Position numbers and translations under genes: made by a program
In this document: one piece after another, positions 33,415-45,307 of the stretch
How positions within the stretch are numbered: position 1 is the stretch's first letter
How the letters are laid out: each line of letters begins with the position of its first letter
Assembly: GCA_001599935.1 (NCBI GenBank)
Contig: BCIJ01000026.1
Coordinates: forward strand, 39,889 to 103,888
Source: Holtermannia corniformis
Taxonomy: Eukaryota > Basidiomycota > Tremellomycetes > Holtermanniales
Direction: 5' to 3'
Length of the DNA: 64,000 nt
The notes under the pieces: generated by a model
Database searches by the model: none
Seen by the model: only the letters and a program-made list of their open reading frames with translations
Told to the model about the DNA's origin: nothing

Positions 33415-36400
33415 ATGTCCACGCTCGTGCCCGTTGCCAGACCACCGCCGTCGACGTGGTCAAAAATCGTACACGCACCAGGCAAGGCCATGGGCGCCTT
33501 CAACGTCTCGGGACTGTTCTCGCGCAAGCGGAGCCCGCCGATCGCTCGCGAGGTCTACATCAACACTCCCATCCCGGAAGAGTACCGCGACAACAAGGGT
33601 CGCTTCCTCAAGGACAAGGTGTTCCCCACTAATCAAAACGTCACGAGCAAGTATACCATCATCACCTTCTTGCCGCGCAACCTGCTCGAGCAGTTTAGAC
33701 GCGTTGCCAATGGTCAGTACCGTCGACACGAGATCGCTAACGAGCTGACGCGTACACAGTCTTCTTTCTGGGTCAGTGAAAGCTCCGACGTCGCGCACAG
33801 CCGATTGACACGGCACAGCCATCAACATTCTCCAGTTCTTCCCAAAGTTCTCTACAATCTCCCCGGGCCTCGTCATGCTCCCGTTGATCCTCGTCCTCTT
33901 CATCACAGCCGCCAAGGACGGGTACGAAGACGTCAAGCGCCACCAGTCGGACCACAAGGTCAACCACACCATCGTCCACGTCCTCAACGGCGGCGACACG
34001 TACGACAACAAGAACCCAACCGGCCCAAAGGCAAAGACGTTTTCACCCGGGATCCCTCTCCCGCGCAAGTGGTCGAAAAAGGCAAAAAAGGGTAAACTCC
34101 AAACGACCGACGTGCTTGAGCGCACCGAGAGTGATGGTACTGTCGCGGCCGCGCACGAGACGGCGCGCCCGGCTGGCGGTCATGATGACCAGCGAAGTGT
34201 AGCGGATGCGGTATCAACTTGGGAAGAGGACCCCGAGGCCGAGGACTCGCTCAAAGAGCTTGGCTGGCAGCGGACGATCTGGGAGGACGTCAAGGTTGGC
34301 GACTTTGTCAAGATTTACGAGAACGAGCCCATCCCAGCGGGTACGCCGACGCACACCCTTCATTCGGCTTGCTGACGCTGCTCAGACATTGTCATCTGCG
34401 CAACATCCGAAGAAGAAGACGTCGCCTATGTCGAGACCAAGGGGCTCGACGGTGAGACCAACCTCAAGTCTCGCCACGGCGTTCCCGGCCTCAACCACCT
34501 GCGTACCATCGACGCATGCTCAAACACGCGCCTTCGCGTCGACCTGGGCCCGGCCGAAGTCAACATGTTCCGGCTGAACGGTGCCGTCGTCGTACTCGAT
34601 GAAGTCGAGCAAGACGTCATCCACCCCATCGACCTGCAGACAACGTTGCTCCGAGGATGCACGCTTCGCAACACGGCCTGGATCATCGGTATCGTCATCT
34701 TCAGTGGAACAGACACCAAGATCATCATGAACTCGGGTGTGACGCCGAGCAAGCGGAGCAAGGTCGAGCGCCAGATGAACCCTCAAGTGTGAGTCTTGCG
34801 TGCATGCTTAAAAACGTGCTGACTGTTACAGCTTGGCCAACCTCGTTTTGATCGCCGTCGTCTCGGTCGTCTGTGCCGTCGTCGATCACTTTAACGAGGT
34901 CCGGTGGTATCGAGAGGAGGCCTATTGGATCGCGTACGCAAACACTTCGGGCGACAACCCAAACATCAACGGCCTTGTCACCTTTGCGTGAGTTGCATAT
35001 CCGCCAATAGCATACGGTACTGACTGCCTGTTCAGCAACTCGTTCATCACCTTCCAGAACATTGTGTGAGTGACGCGAGCGATTCAGGCGCGCAGGCTGA
35101 CTTCCGTAGCCCGATTTCGCTCTACATCTCCATCGAGTTTGTCCGAACGTGCCAAGCGCTGTTCATCTACTGGGATCACGCGATCAAGTACACGCACAAG
35201 GGGGTCACGACTCGTACTCTGGCGCGCTCCTGGAACCTGTCCGACGACCTGGGACAGATCGAGTACATCTTTTCCGACAAGACGGGGACCTTGACGCAGA
35301 ACGCAATGATCTTTCGTCAATGCTCCATCGGCGGCAAGGTCTACGTTGGGGATCCCAACAGTGAGCGAGCGCCGGCGGCGGAGAAGGAGCATCAGACCGA
35401 CACGAGCGAAGAATCCGACTCGTCTATCGGAGACCGAGCGGGGCCAACGGGCCCTGCGGCCAATGGGACTGACGGCGAACTGCCAAAGGTGCAACTGCCC
35501 GAGGGGGTCCTGCAGACCTTCAAGGACCAGATCCTGCAAAAGGACCTCGAGGACCACGATTCAGAGCAGTCGCGCGTGCTGCACGGCTTCTTTGCCGTCC
35601 TCGGTCTCTGCCACACTGTTCTTGCGGCTGAACCGACACCGGGCGTCATCGAATACAAGGCGCAGTCGCCAGACGAGGCTGCGCTCGTGCAGACGGCAGC
35701 CGATGTCGGCTTCGTCTTCCGTGGCCGCGACCACAACATTCTCAAACTTTCAACCCCGTTTTCCGACATACCAGACGAGTACGAGCTCTTGCAGGTGCTC
35801 GAGTTCAACTCTTCTAGGAAGCGCATGTCGGTCGTCCTCAGGAAACTTGACGACGACGGCCGCATCTTCCTGCTCGTCAAGGGTGCCGACAACGTCATCT
35901 TTGAGCGCCTTGCACCTGGTAGCGAAGAGCTCAAGCAGAAGACGGACAAAGATCTACAGCAGTTCGCTAGCGATGGTACGTGGAATGCCGAGGACGTTTC
36001 ATCGCTGACTTTGTAGGCTTGCGTACCCTCTGCTTGGCTTACCGTGTCGTCGAGTCTGACGAGTACGAGCGCTGGGCAGCCGCATATCACGATGCGAGTG
36101 TCGCGCTCGAGGACCGCGAGAAGAAGATTGAGGATGTCTCGGCTAGTATCGAGACCAACCTGACTTTGCTCGGATCAACCGCCATCGAGGACAAGCTGCA
36201 GGATGGCGTGCCAGAGACCATCAGTGACCTCAAGCGCGCCGGTATCAAGGTCTGGGTCGCGACTGGCGACAAGCTCGAGACGGCCGTGGCTATCGGTTAC
36301 ACGACAAACCTCCTCACACGGGATAGCAACTTGATCATTGTTCGCGAGGGCCGTCACTCGATCTACGACCAACTGCGTGATGCTCTTGAAGGCTTCTTTG

Positions 36401-38777
36401 GTGGAGACGCCATGGCGGCAGATGATGGTATCTATCGATCACTGTCGCGGACGCTGTCGAGGCGGGACAGTCACTCTGGGCGGCCTCCTCGTTTGAGGCG
36501 TGTCAACACCGGAGTCACCTCGTTGGTCGGCGCAGATAACGGCGAGCGCCCGGGAGGCTTTTCTCTTGTCATTGACGGGGCTGCGTTGACTCATGTACGT
36601 ACACTCGAGTACCCTCAGCCGTACTGACACGCTCAGGCTTTTGCCGACCCAGAGACCAACGCGCTGCTACTGTCATTGTCAACACGCTGCAACACTGTCG
36701 TCTGCTGCCGCGTATCACCCCTGCAGAAGGCTCAGATCGTTCACCTGATCAAGGACAACCTCGGCGTCATGTGCTTGGCTATTGGGGATGGAGCCAACGA
36801 CGTCAGCATGATCCAGGCAGCCGACGTCGGCGTCGGCATCTCTGGTGAAGAAGGCTTGCAGGCCGTCAACTCGTCCGACTATGCGATTGCCCAGGTGAGG
36901 TTGACACTCGTGCGGTGAGCTACGACTAAGACTTGCAGTTCCGATACCTCAAGCGCCTACTTCTGGTTCACGGCACTTGGTCCTACTACCGTAACTCGAA
37001 CATGATTCTGTGAGCTCCCCGTTCGTCGTCGTGATTCTTGGCTGACATCGGCATAGCAACTTTTTCTACAAAAACGTCATCGGTGTCGGTGTCTTGTTCT
37101 GGTTTCAAATCTACTGTGGCTGGAGTACGACCTAGTGCGTTTCCCGGGCGATGGGCGTGCTCGATGGCTGATTTGCCGAAGCGTGTTCGAGTATACCTAC
37201 CTGCTGTTCTGGAACGTGTTCTGGACATTGGTTCCCGTCATTGCTATGGGTTTGTTTGACAAGAATATCGGTGAGTGATGCCCTTTTCGGCACAGCACCG
37301 TCTAACCAATGTGTAGATGCGGAGATCCTCATGGCGCTCCCGGAGCTCTATCGTCGCGGTAGGGAGGGCAAGCTGTTCGGCTTGAAGCGCTTCTTCATCT
37401 TCATCCTCGAAGGCGCCTACCAAGTCAGTCTCTTGTTAGCGAATTCGACTTGACTGACGTGCGTGACAGTCGGCTGTGGTGTACTTCTTCATTCACTACA
37501 CCTACGTGACGACCTCTGCACGTACGGATGGCTACAGCGTCGGTCAATTTGAGATGTCGACGGTATGTAACCACACCCGAACAACGTAAAGGATCCTGAC
37601 GTCGACTAGACCATGGCAATTGCCGCGGTGATGGTTGCCAACCTATTCAACGGTCTCATGATCCTGTCATGGACCTGGTGGGTTGTGTTTGCCGTTGCGC
37701 TCGGTCCTTTCCTCATCTGGGTGTACACTGTGCGTATGCCGGCGATCGCGAAGCTTGACTGATATTCCTATCAAGGCGGTGTACTCTGTTCTACCACCAT
37801 CTTTGCTCTTCTCGTACGTGAGGTGGACTGAACATTTGCGGACACTTACACTTTGCCAGCTACGTCTACGGCAACGACCACTACTTGTTCCGGTCTGCAG
37901 CATTCTGGTTCGGCTGGCCATTCGCCCTAGTACTTGCGCTGCTTCCTCGCTACATCGGTCAGGTACTCAGTCAAACCTACTTCCCGGGAGACATGGATAC
38001 TCTCAAGTGGCTTCAGTGCGTATCCCGCAAAGCCCGATATGAACGCTTGGCTGACAGTCGCTAGGAAAACTGATACTCACTTTGATGTGGAGAACGACCC
38101 GGCTCTTGGCGGCCGGTTCAAGACGGAGGAAAAGTACGAGCACTTGAATGGCGCACCGGACAATGTCAAGCAACGGTACACGGAGGATGGCGCCGAGGAG
38201 TACGCTCTGCGTGACGTCGCTCACAGCGCGTTCGGGGCGCACCAGGATCAGCCGGGTGACCTCCCGAGCCGGCCGTCAGTCGGTGGCGGACGGCCTTCGA
38301 TGCAATCAGTGCGCAATGGGGTAGCAGGAAGGATGCAAAGCGCTCGAGGATCTCAGGTTGACAGTACGTCAATCTTCTATGACTTTGTACCCAGCTAACT
38401 CTGACAGTGGCGACTGGTCTCCGAAGAGAGGAGTCACGCGGATTCGACTTCAGCGTGGAGGAAGGCGGTGTGGCTGTGAGTTTGTCTGCGGCGAGTGAGA
38501 CGATGCTGACTTTATCCAGATGGCTCGAATGCAGTCACGACTTTCCGAAGCGTCACGGCACCGAACGCGTGCTGGTTCTCCGAACCGGAGCCTTCTCAAG
38601 CCGTCCAAGTCTGGCAGCACGCTCTCTTCGCCGTTCAGCAAGATGCGTGAGCGGGCAGGGTCCATCCTGCATCCGGGTCGGAAACGCGGGAGCAGCACAG
38701 TCGAGCCCGTACCCGCTCTACCAACAAGTCCGTCGGACAGCCCCGTGGAGACGACGGCACAGCAGCACTCGTCGTGA
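33415..38777 (+). CDS. DNF1: P4-type phospholipid-transporting ATPase, Dnf1/Dnf2 class
   Basis: Aminophospholipid flippase of plasma membrane and endosomes, working with a Cdc50/Lem3 partner (family knowledge). The N-terminus ([20 protein letters not shown]) is followed by [20 protein letters not shown]. The A domain has [14 protein letters not shown] (DGET). TM4 is [20 protein letters not shown] with the P4 proline. Then [11 protein letters not shown] (phosphorylated Asp), [36 protein letters not shown] and the hinge [20 protein letters not shown]. About ten transmembrane segments lie in many short exons after 36900. The C-terminal tail is long, Ser/Arg-rich and disordered, with several small exons ending [10 protein letters not shown]. 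Roughly 15 or more introns. It is the longest gene here. No key residue is missing. Confidence 0.93.
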
Positions 38778-39020
38778 CGAGGCATGAGGGTCGAAGGGGC
38801 GATATCGCGAGCATGAGTGTATAGGGTATCTCGTGACTGTAGCACTGCCTGTAGGGACATGAATAGAGTCCTGGGATGCAACCGGTCGAACATTGGATCC
38901 GGTCGGAACAACGGAATCTGCCACTCTTGCCGCTTTGGGTCACGCGAGCATCTTCCGACGGCAACACGGCGACAACGAGTCACTCTTCAACCACCGCTTC
39001 ACTCCACAGCATCATCAACA

Positions 39021-40997
39021 ATGGCAGCAGAAGACGAGCTTGATGACGATCTGTACGGTGGTACGTGATGGTGGTCGTGCGGAAGTACAGAAACACGCTC
39101 ATCGTCACAGATCTCGATGCGGACGCCGCCGAGTTGGATGAAGCCCTTGCGCCAAACGAAGACTGGGACAATTCTCCGCCACAGACAGCACAACATGACT
39201 CGCCAACGCAAGCAGCGGCCGGTCCTGGGCCAAGTTCGGCCGCGCAGGCAGTGCCCGTCTTCAACGCCAATGAAGCATCGCGAGCGGCGACAAACTCAGG
39301 ACTCGGTAATGGCCCTCAACCCGGACCACCCATGCGAGCGAGCGACGTGCCAGACGAAGGGTACGTTGTAGAATTGAGAAGATTTCGGCGGATGGCGGCT
39401 GGCGGCGACGGGCGTGGCAACATAGCTACATTCAAGTACCTACTGCATAGCGATAGCCACAAGCCTAGACCTACCATAGCCGGCTCTGCCCCGGTCTGTA
39501 CCCCTATAGCTGCGATACATACTGATCATGCAATCTTTGCCCTTCAATCTGTTCTTCAATTCCCTATCTGCCATTGGTGAATGGATTGTGCTCACAGCAA
39601 AATGTTCATTGGCGGCCTCAACTGGGAGACGACGGATGGTCCGTGACTTGGCACCGTCCCAAACTAGACACGAGTACTCATACACCATGACAGACGGCCT
39701 TCGAGAGTACTTTGCGCAATATGGCAAGGTCGAATCCTCGACCATTATGCGTGATCCCAGTGGTCGCTCGCGCGGGTTTGCTTTTCTGACCTTTTCCGAC
39801 CCGGCTTCGGTCAACACGGTCATGGTCCGTGAGCACTTTCTCGATGGCAAGACGGTGAGTAGCTTGCGTGGTTGTTTTCGTTACTGATCGGCCGCCAGAT
39901 CGACCCGAAACGCGCGATTCCAAGAGCCGAGCATGAGCGAAGCGCCAAAGTCTTCGTCGGCGGCCTGGCTGCATCAGTCACACAGGAAACGCTCAAGACG
40001 TTCTTCTCGCAATTCGGCACAGTCCTCGATGCAACAGTCATGTACGACCGCGAGTCAACCCGCAGCAAAGGCTTTGGCTTTGTCAACTTTGCCGATGAGT
40101 CGAGCGTCGACAAGGCGATGGCTGTTCTCGGTCTGGCGATTGACGGCAAGATGGTGGGGTCTTGGGTTTGGCTCGGATATTCTCTGCTGACGGCACATTT
40201 AGGTCGAGGTCAAGCGCGCCCAGCCTCGCGGAGCCGGTCCACCTCCCGTCAACGGACGCTTCGGTCAGCCGCGCCCGTTCGGGCAGCCTGCAGTGCCGTT
40301 CATGGGTGGTATGGCGCAAGGCGCAACGTTTGACCCGCAAGCCATGGCTCAGATGTATCAGAAGATGATGGGTGGCGGCATGGGTTGGTACTTTTGGCGC
40401 GGTCGAGTCACTGTTGACTTCTCAGGCATGGGCATGGGCAATGCGCCTGCGATCAATCCAGCCATGATGAACGGGCAAAGTATGCCATACAACGCCGTTG
40501 AACGCATCGCTGACATTGCAGATCGCATGATGGGCATGAACAATATGATGGGCATGGGCGGTATGGGTGGCATGGGCATGGGCATGATGAACCCCATGAT
40601 GGGCGGCATGATGCGTGCGTGATTGTGCGCTCCGTCGAGGTGTGATACTGATCCCATGCAGAAGGACCAGGAATGGGCATGGGCATGAACAACTTTGGTG
40701 GGTACTTGCATTCGCAGGTTAGCTGCATTGACACCCAGCAGGAGGACAGCCAAACTTCCAGGCCCGGCCACCGGTGAGTGACTTTGACAAAGTCTGATTG
40801 TCGCTCAATCCTTGCAGTCTGGGCCATCAGGGCAAGCCCCGGTCAACGCTCCACGCGGTCCGGCCGCCATGAGATCATCTGCAGGCCCAACAGGTGTCGC
40901 GTCACCAATGGGTGCAAACGGCACCGGCAACAACACTGGTGGTGCAGGCCCTGCGCGCTACTCGACCCAGGGCAACGCACGTGCCAAGCCGTACTGA
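39021..40997 (+). CDS. HRP1: Two-RRM hnRNP, Hrp1/Nab4 type, with Met/Gly-rich C-terminus
   Basis: Cleavage factor IB / mRNA export RNA-binding protein in yeast (family knowledge). Exon 1 is short (MAAEDELDDDLYG), then an acidic Pro/Ala-rich region. RRM1 starts KMFIGGLNWETTD (RNP2), spliced to GLREYFAQYGKVESSTIMRD with RGFAFLTF (RNP1). RRM2 is SAKVFVGGLAASVTQETLKT with KGFGFVNF. The C-terminus is low-complexity, with MMGMNNMMGMGGMGGMGMGM and an Asn/Gly/Pro-rich end, divided by several introns. The spacing of the two RRMs and the PKRAIPRAEHERSAKVF linker match Hrp1/DAZAP1. About nine exons; those in the C-terminal Met/Gly part are the least certain. It ends only 40 bp from the convergent COG7 stop. 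Confidence 0.88.
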
Positions 40998-41037
40998 GGT
41001 CGATGGGACTGTCATAGCCGTCATGTCATGCATATTG

Positions 41038-43737
41038 TTATTGCCATCCTCTAAGCTTTGCGACTCGTCTCATGATATCGGCGTCTTTGCCAGTGACGCT
41101 ATCTAACACCTGCCTGGCCGCTTCTTCCTTTGTTTCTGCCGCTTCGCGCCACTTTTCCAACTCTTCCCATTCGACGTCGAGCGCGCGCACGGCGTTGGAT
41201 AGATAGCTCAAATCCGATGCTAGCTGAGCCGCCCCGGCCGAGGAGAGCGTCCGGATAGCTGGTAGGGTAATCTTGGTGAGGTGTGATAGCAAAGACAAAG
41301 CGAGTGAAGAAACCCATGTGGCCAGCACGGTCTCGGAGCTCAGTTGCGGCGGGTGATGCAGCTGCTTGATCTGATCGACCGGTGAGCCCGGCTTGGATTG
41401 CTCGGCTGTGAGTGCCTTGAGCGATTCGACATCAACAAAGGGCAGTGTCTCGATGGAGAAGGCGAGGGCATCGTCTGCGGCGTACACCTCGAATAGCCGG
41501 AGTAGATTGAGCAGACCCTCGGCCACGCGCGCAATGGTATCTGTGGGCGATAAGGAGAAGCTCGGGATCTGCAGCTCTCCGCGGCGCAGCTGCTTGTCTG
41601 GCTGATTCCACACTGGGAGGTGAGCGTAGCGCGAGAGGAGGGTTTGGAGTGGTGTGAGGATGATTTGCTGAAGAAACAACTGGCAGGCGCGCGCAAAGTC
41701 TGCAAGGGCGTCGTGGGCGCCACGAAGGGGCAGGTGGTGATCGGGTGTAGGCAACGTGTCGATGAGTGTGTGCAGCTCGGCGCTGTTCAGCGCCGACTGC
41801 TGCAAGAGCGAGATGGCGCCGCGAGTCGTATTGGCAAAGTAGAAGCCGTGTGGGTCGGTCCGAGTCGCATGGAATGATTGAGCGACATTGTTGAGCGCGA
41901 AATGCAGCTTGCCCTCGAAAGCTCGCAAGCGCTCCCGGATCCCGCGACTCGTCTCGAGCAGGTGGAGCCCGATCTGAAACGTGCTCCAGTCTTCGGTCGA
42001 GTAGTCGAGCCCTTCAAAGTCGAGCTCATCGCGCATGTCGGTTGATCCAGCTCGACCGTTGGCGGCAGCAGCTTCCAGTACGGTTGTCTGGCTCGCGTCG
42101 AGGAACGCGGCAAACGTTTTGTTGAGAGCCGAAACGAGACCGACGGCACCGTAGCCGTGTGTAAAGGCCGTGCAGCGTGCGAGCGAGTCGTCAGCCATGG
42201 TGAACACGGTGACGGTGTGTTCCCATAGATCGCGCGCTGCATCATCCTTGTTGGAGCGCGCGGCGAGCGAAGGTTCGTGCTTGAGCTGATGTGACAGATA
42301 ACGGCGCTCGAGGTTGGCATAGTCGCTTTGAAAGTCGAGGAACGGCTCGTACAGAGCCGTCTCCCACTGTGCGATGCTGACTGGCCCGCTGTCTGTTGGC
42401 AGGGCCGAACCGATGGCACGAGAGAAGCGGCGCGAGTGCCGCCGAGCCGCGGCAGCTTTGGCGGCTGCCTCTGTTGGGCTGACGGCGCCGATGCTAGGCG
42501 AAGGCGAGATGGCCATTGCCGATCCGCTGATATGCCCCCCTTGTGAATTGAACGCGAGCTTGTCCATGACGCCCTGGACTGCGAGCGCAAAGTCTTCCGA
42601 CGCTTTGAGCGCCTTGATGAGCTCTGGCAGCGTCTCGGCGCCATAGTAGTCGGAGAGCGAGGTGAGCCGTTGCGGCAGCGAAGGCGAGAGGGCGTCGAGG
42701 ATGGATTGGAGAAAGACGGCAATGGTCGGCTGGGGATCGGGAAAGATGAGTGGGATCTGGATGCGCTCCTCGTTGAGCACGGCGAGGACCGATGCGTAGT
42801 AGCGGACGAGAAAGTCTGAAAACTTGACTGGTGTGACCCCGTCGTCTGTCGCGGTCCTCGTTGGGCAGTCGAGTAGAGGTGCGGCCACCCAGTCCTTGAC
42901 GAGTGCCGCCCGTCGAGCGGCATTGTAATAGTTTCGAAACTCTTGTTCGCGCTCGACCATGCCAAAGATGTCGTAGAAGCGTTTACAGCTCGCCGTGTCC
43001 TTTGCGTTGATGGCGCCGACGAGGGCCGAGGACAGGCTGGCCTCGAGCTGGTTCTGCAAGCTGATCATCAAGCTCTTGCGCGTCTCGTATTCCGACGGCG
43101 TGTTCTGGAACACGACCATTGATTTCGAAGCCTCTGCGAGCCGTTCGGCTGCCTTGTCAAACGCCTGGGAAGCAAGCAAAGCCGTGACTTCGGCTTCGAG
43201 CGTTGACCAGCTCTCAGCCTCGCGCAAGACGTCCCGAGCCGACTCCATCCTCGTCTTGACCTTGTCGAGGTACGTGAGGCGATCGAGCGCGCGGCGAGTC
43301 TTGGTCTCGTCTGAACCATCGCGGATGGTCGACTGGTTCGCGACGCGGTCCTGTACGCTCTGTAGGGACCCTCTGAGCGAGACGGCGGATTCGCGCATGA
43401 ATTGGAGATCATACGTCAGCCTCGGTACGGTCCGACTGATATCGTGGATCGACTGCTCGAGCGTCGACGACGTGTCTTGGCTCAGCAGCGAGAGCTTTGT
43501 CAACAGCTCACTGAGCTTCTTGTCGAGGTTTGCGAGGTCGGGCTGCGGCGTGGACGAGGTCGGCGCCAGTAGGTCGTTGAAAAACGCGGGGATATCACCC
43601 GCATATGCATCGAGCGAGTCTGCGAGCGTGCTGGTCGATGCCAGAGGGTTGGCTCCGAGCTCTACAGACTCGGACAGGTCGATGACTTGCTCGTCGACAT
43701 TGTCGAGCGTCGAGCGCGGACGCGTCACGGCCGACAT
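41038..43737 (-). CDS. COG7: Conserved oligomeric Golgi complex subunit 7
   Basis: Part of lobe B of the COG tethering complex for retrograde intra-Golgi transport (family knowledge). An uninterrupted frame of 899 codons, the longest intronless gene in the window. N-terminal features fit COG7: DIPAFFNDLLAP, a heptad-rich region (LDKKLSELLTKLSLLSQDTS), VPRLTYDLQFMRESAVSLRG then LDRVTYLDKVKTRMESARDV-like spacing (here LDRLTYLDKVKTRMESARDV), and LREAESWSTLEAEVTALLAS. The middle has MVEREQEFRNYYNAARRAAL. The C-terminus reads YLSNAVRALDVEWEELEKWR. Assignment rests on the N-terminal pattern and length. The convergent stop of HRP1 is 40 bp away. Confidence 0.85.
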   Translation of the reverse strand: MSAVTRPRSTLDNVDEQVIDLSESVELGANPLASTSTLADSLDAYAGDIPAFFNDLLAPTSSTPQPDLANLDKKLSELLTKLSLLSQDTSSTLEQSIHDISRTVPRLTYDLQFMRESAVSLRGSLQSVQDRVANQSTIRDGSDETKTRRALDRLTYLDKVKTRMESARDVLREAESWSTLEAEVTALLASQAFDKAAERLAEASKSMVVFQNTPSEYETRKSLMISLQNQLEASLSSALVGAINAKDTASCKRFYDIFGMVEREQEFRNYYNAARRAALVKDWVAAPLLDCPTRTATDDGVTPVKFSDFLVRYYASVLAVLNEERIQIPLIFPDPQPTIAVFLQSILDALSPSLPQRLTSLSDYYGAETLPELIKALKASEDFALAVQGVMDKLAFNSQGGHISGSAMAISPSPSIGAVSPTEAAAKAAAARRHSRRFSRAIGSALPTDSGPVSIAQWETALYEPFLDFQSDYANLERRYLSHQLKHEPSLAARSNKDDAARDLWEHTVTVFTMADDSLARCTAFTHGYGAVGLVSALNKTFAAFLDASQTTVLEAAAANGRAGSTDMRDELDFEGLDYSTEDWSTFQIGLHLLETSRGIRERLRAFEGKLHFALNNVAQSFHATRTDPHGFYFANTTRGAISLLQQSALNSAELHTLIDTLPTPDHHLPLRGAHDALADFARACQLFLQQIILTPLQTLLSRYAHLPVWNQPDKQLRRGELQIPSFSLSPTDTIARVAEGLLNLLRLFEVYAADDALAFSIETLPFVDVESLKALTAEQSKPGSPVDQIKQLHHPPQLSSETVLATWVSSLALSLLSHLTKITLPAIRTLSSAGAAQLASDLSYLSNAVRALDVEWEELEKWREAAETKEEAARQVLDSVTGKDADIMRRVAKLRGWQ

Positions 43738-44022
43738 TTTGCTGATGGCTTTAGCGTGTGATGGACAGCAGTGAGCCTACCTACAACATCCACCACCAGA
43801 TCTAAGAGATGCGGCCTCGACGCTGTGCTACAGAGTGCGCTCGAGTGTTTCAACGCGCAGCCACGCGAGATCGTCTCCGCGACAAATCACCACTCGAGCG
43901 GCCGACTACAAGACAGTGTACCAGCCTGGAGCAGGCATGCATCGTCGCAAGTATTGTTCACGGCGCAGTCGCAACCCAACCCATCTCGGATGCGGTCAAA
44001 CAATGCATGACCTATGGCAGAC

Positions 44023-44913
44023 CTAGTACTGGGCCTTGCGGGCGGCAATAGCCAAGTGGGCCGAGTGCTCGTCCTGGGGAACAGGGCCGGGGGCGACCGT
44101 CTTCCAGAGCGAGGGCTCGCTGAAAGCGTACGTCTTGGCGAGCGAGGCAAAGACGGCCTTGGCGCTGTTCTCCTTGGTGGCAGTCGAACCCGTGCAGCTG
44201 GCTGCGTGGAGCGTAAGCAGGGGTTGCGGCAAGCAGACGCAGACGACGCACTGTAGCAGTCCTCGATACCGGCAAACTGGAGCAGCTTCTTAACGTTGGG
44301 CGAGGCGACGAGCGAGGTACCGCGGGGGGCGGGGATCAAGCGGGTCATGACGGAACCGGCACGGCCAGAGACCTTCATGGGCACAGTGTGGGGGTTGCCG
44401 ATCTTGGAGTCACCCCAGTAACCGCGGCGGACGGGGATGACGTTGAGCTTGGCGGCAATGATGGCACCACGGATGGCACCGGCCTGGAGGACCCATCAGT
44501 ACGTTACTTCGACAGAACCGAGCGCTACTCACAACCTCCTTGGAGGCCTTGAGGCCGAGACCGACGTGACCGTCACCGTCACCGACGGCAACAACAGCCT
44601 TGAAGCGGGTACGCTGACCGGCAGAGGTCTGCTTCTGAACCGGGTGGATCGACATGACCTCGTCCTTGAGGGTCGGGAGGAAGAGGTCGATGATCTGGTA
44701 CTCCTTGACGGGGAGCGAGAACAGGAAGACCTCCTCGAGGCTCTTGACCTTGCCGTCCTTGACGAGACGACCGAGCTTGGTGACGGGGACCCACTCCTTG
44801 TCCTCGTCCTTGCGGCCACCGCGGCGAGGGCCACGACGACCCCGACCACGGTCACCACCGCCGCGACCACGTCCGAATCCACCACGAGCGCCAGAGGGAG
44901 CAGCTTCGGCCAT
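44023..44913 (-). CDS. RPS2: 40S ribosomal protein uS5 (Rps2)
   Basis: Small-subunit protein at the mRNA entry and decoding fidelity region (family knowledge). The N-terminus is an RGG-like tail ([20 protein letters not shown]), a site of arginine methylation in homologues. Then come [60 protein letters not shown] and [13 protein letters not shown], spliced to [60 protein letters not shown] and GIEDCY, then a last exon [20 protein letters not shown] ending ARKAQY. Three exons. Divergent from PRT1 (eIF3b), so two translation genes share the 394-bp region. Confidence 0.97.
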
Positions 44914-45307
44914 TTTGATGTTGATGATGAGGAAAGAGACTTGCTATCTACCGACAAGGTCAAGTCGAGGGGGGGAGCGGAAGATTCTGTTCAATTTGGG
45001 GGTTTGGTAGGTTTCGGCGTTTTGATGGTGCCGAGATAACGCCGAGATGCGCACTATTCACCGTGGCACTCTGCTCAAGGCGACAGTCGGAGCAGTCAAC
45101 GGGCAGGACAGAGATGGACGGGTGGTTTGATGGTATAGATGAATATTGGTGGTACTAGTGCAGAGTACAGCCCAGTCTTGGAGCGCATCCAAGCCGCCGT
45201 GACACCGCTGGCTTGCCATTTCCCATACTAACCCCTCGAGCCATCTGCCACCGTTCAAACCCTGGCGCCGTGTTCTTTTGTCAGTCCATCCTCACTCATC
45301 CACCACC
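44914..45307. promoter_or_regulatory. Divergent promoter shared by RPS2 and PRT1
   Basis: It lies between two start codons of highly expressed translation genes. Pyrimidine-rich tracts flank both starts. No specific ribosomal-protein element could be assigned by eye. Co-regulation is an inference from orientation. Confidence 0.5.

Noticed and set aside
42995..43774. Long plus-strand frame (about 259 codons)
   Set aside because: It is antisense to COG7 and shows only the Ser-rich composition expected of a shadow frame.
44437..45039. Plus-strand frame of 200 codons antisense to RPS2
   Set aside because: It is the shadow of the RPS2 first exon and extends into the promoter; RPS2 is unmistakable on the minus strand.
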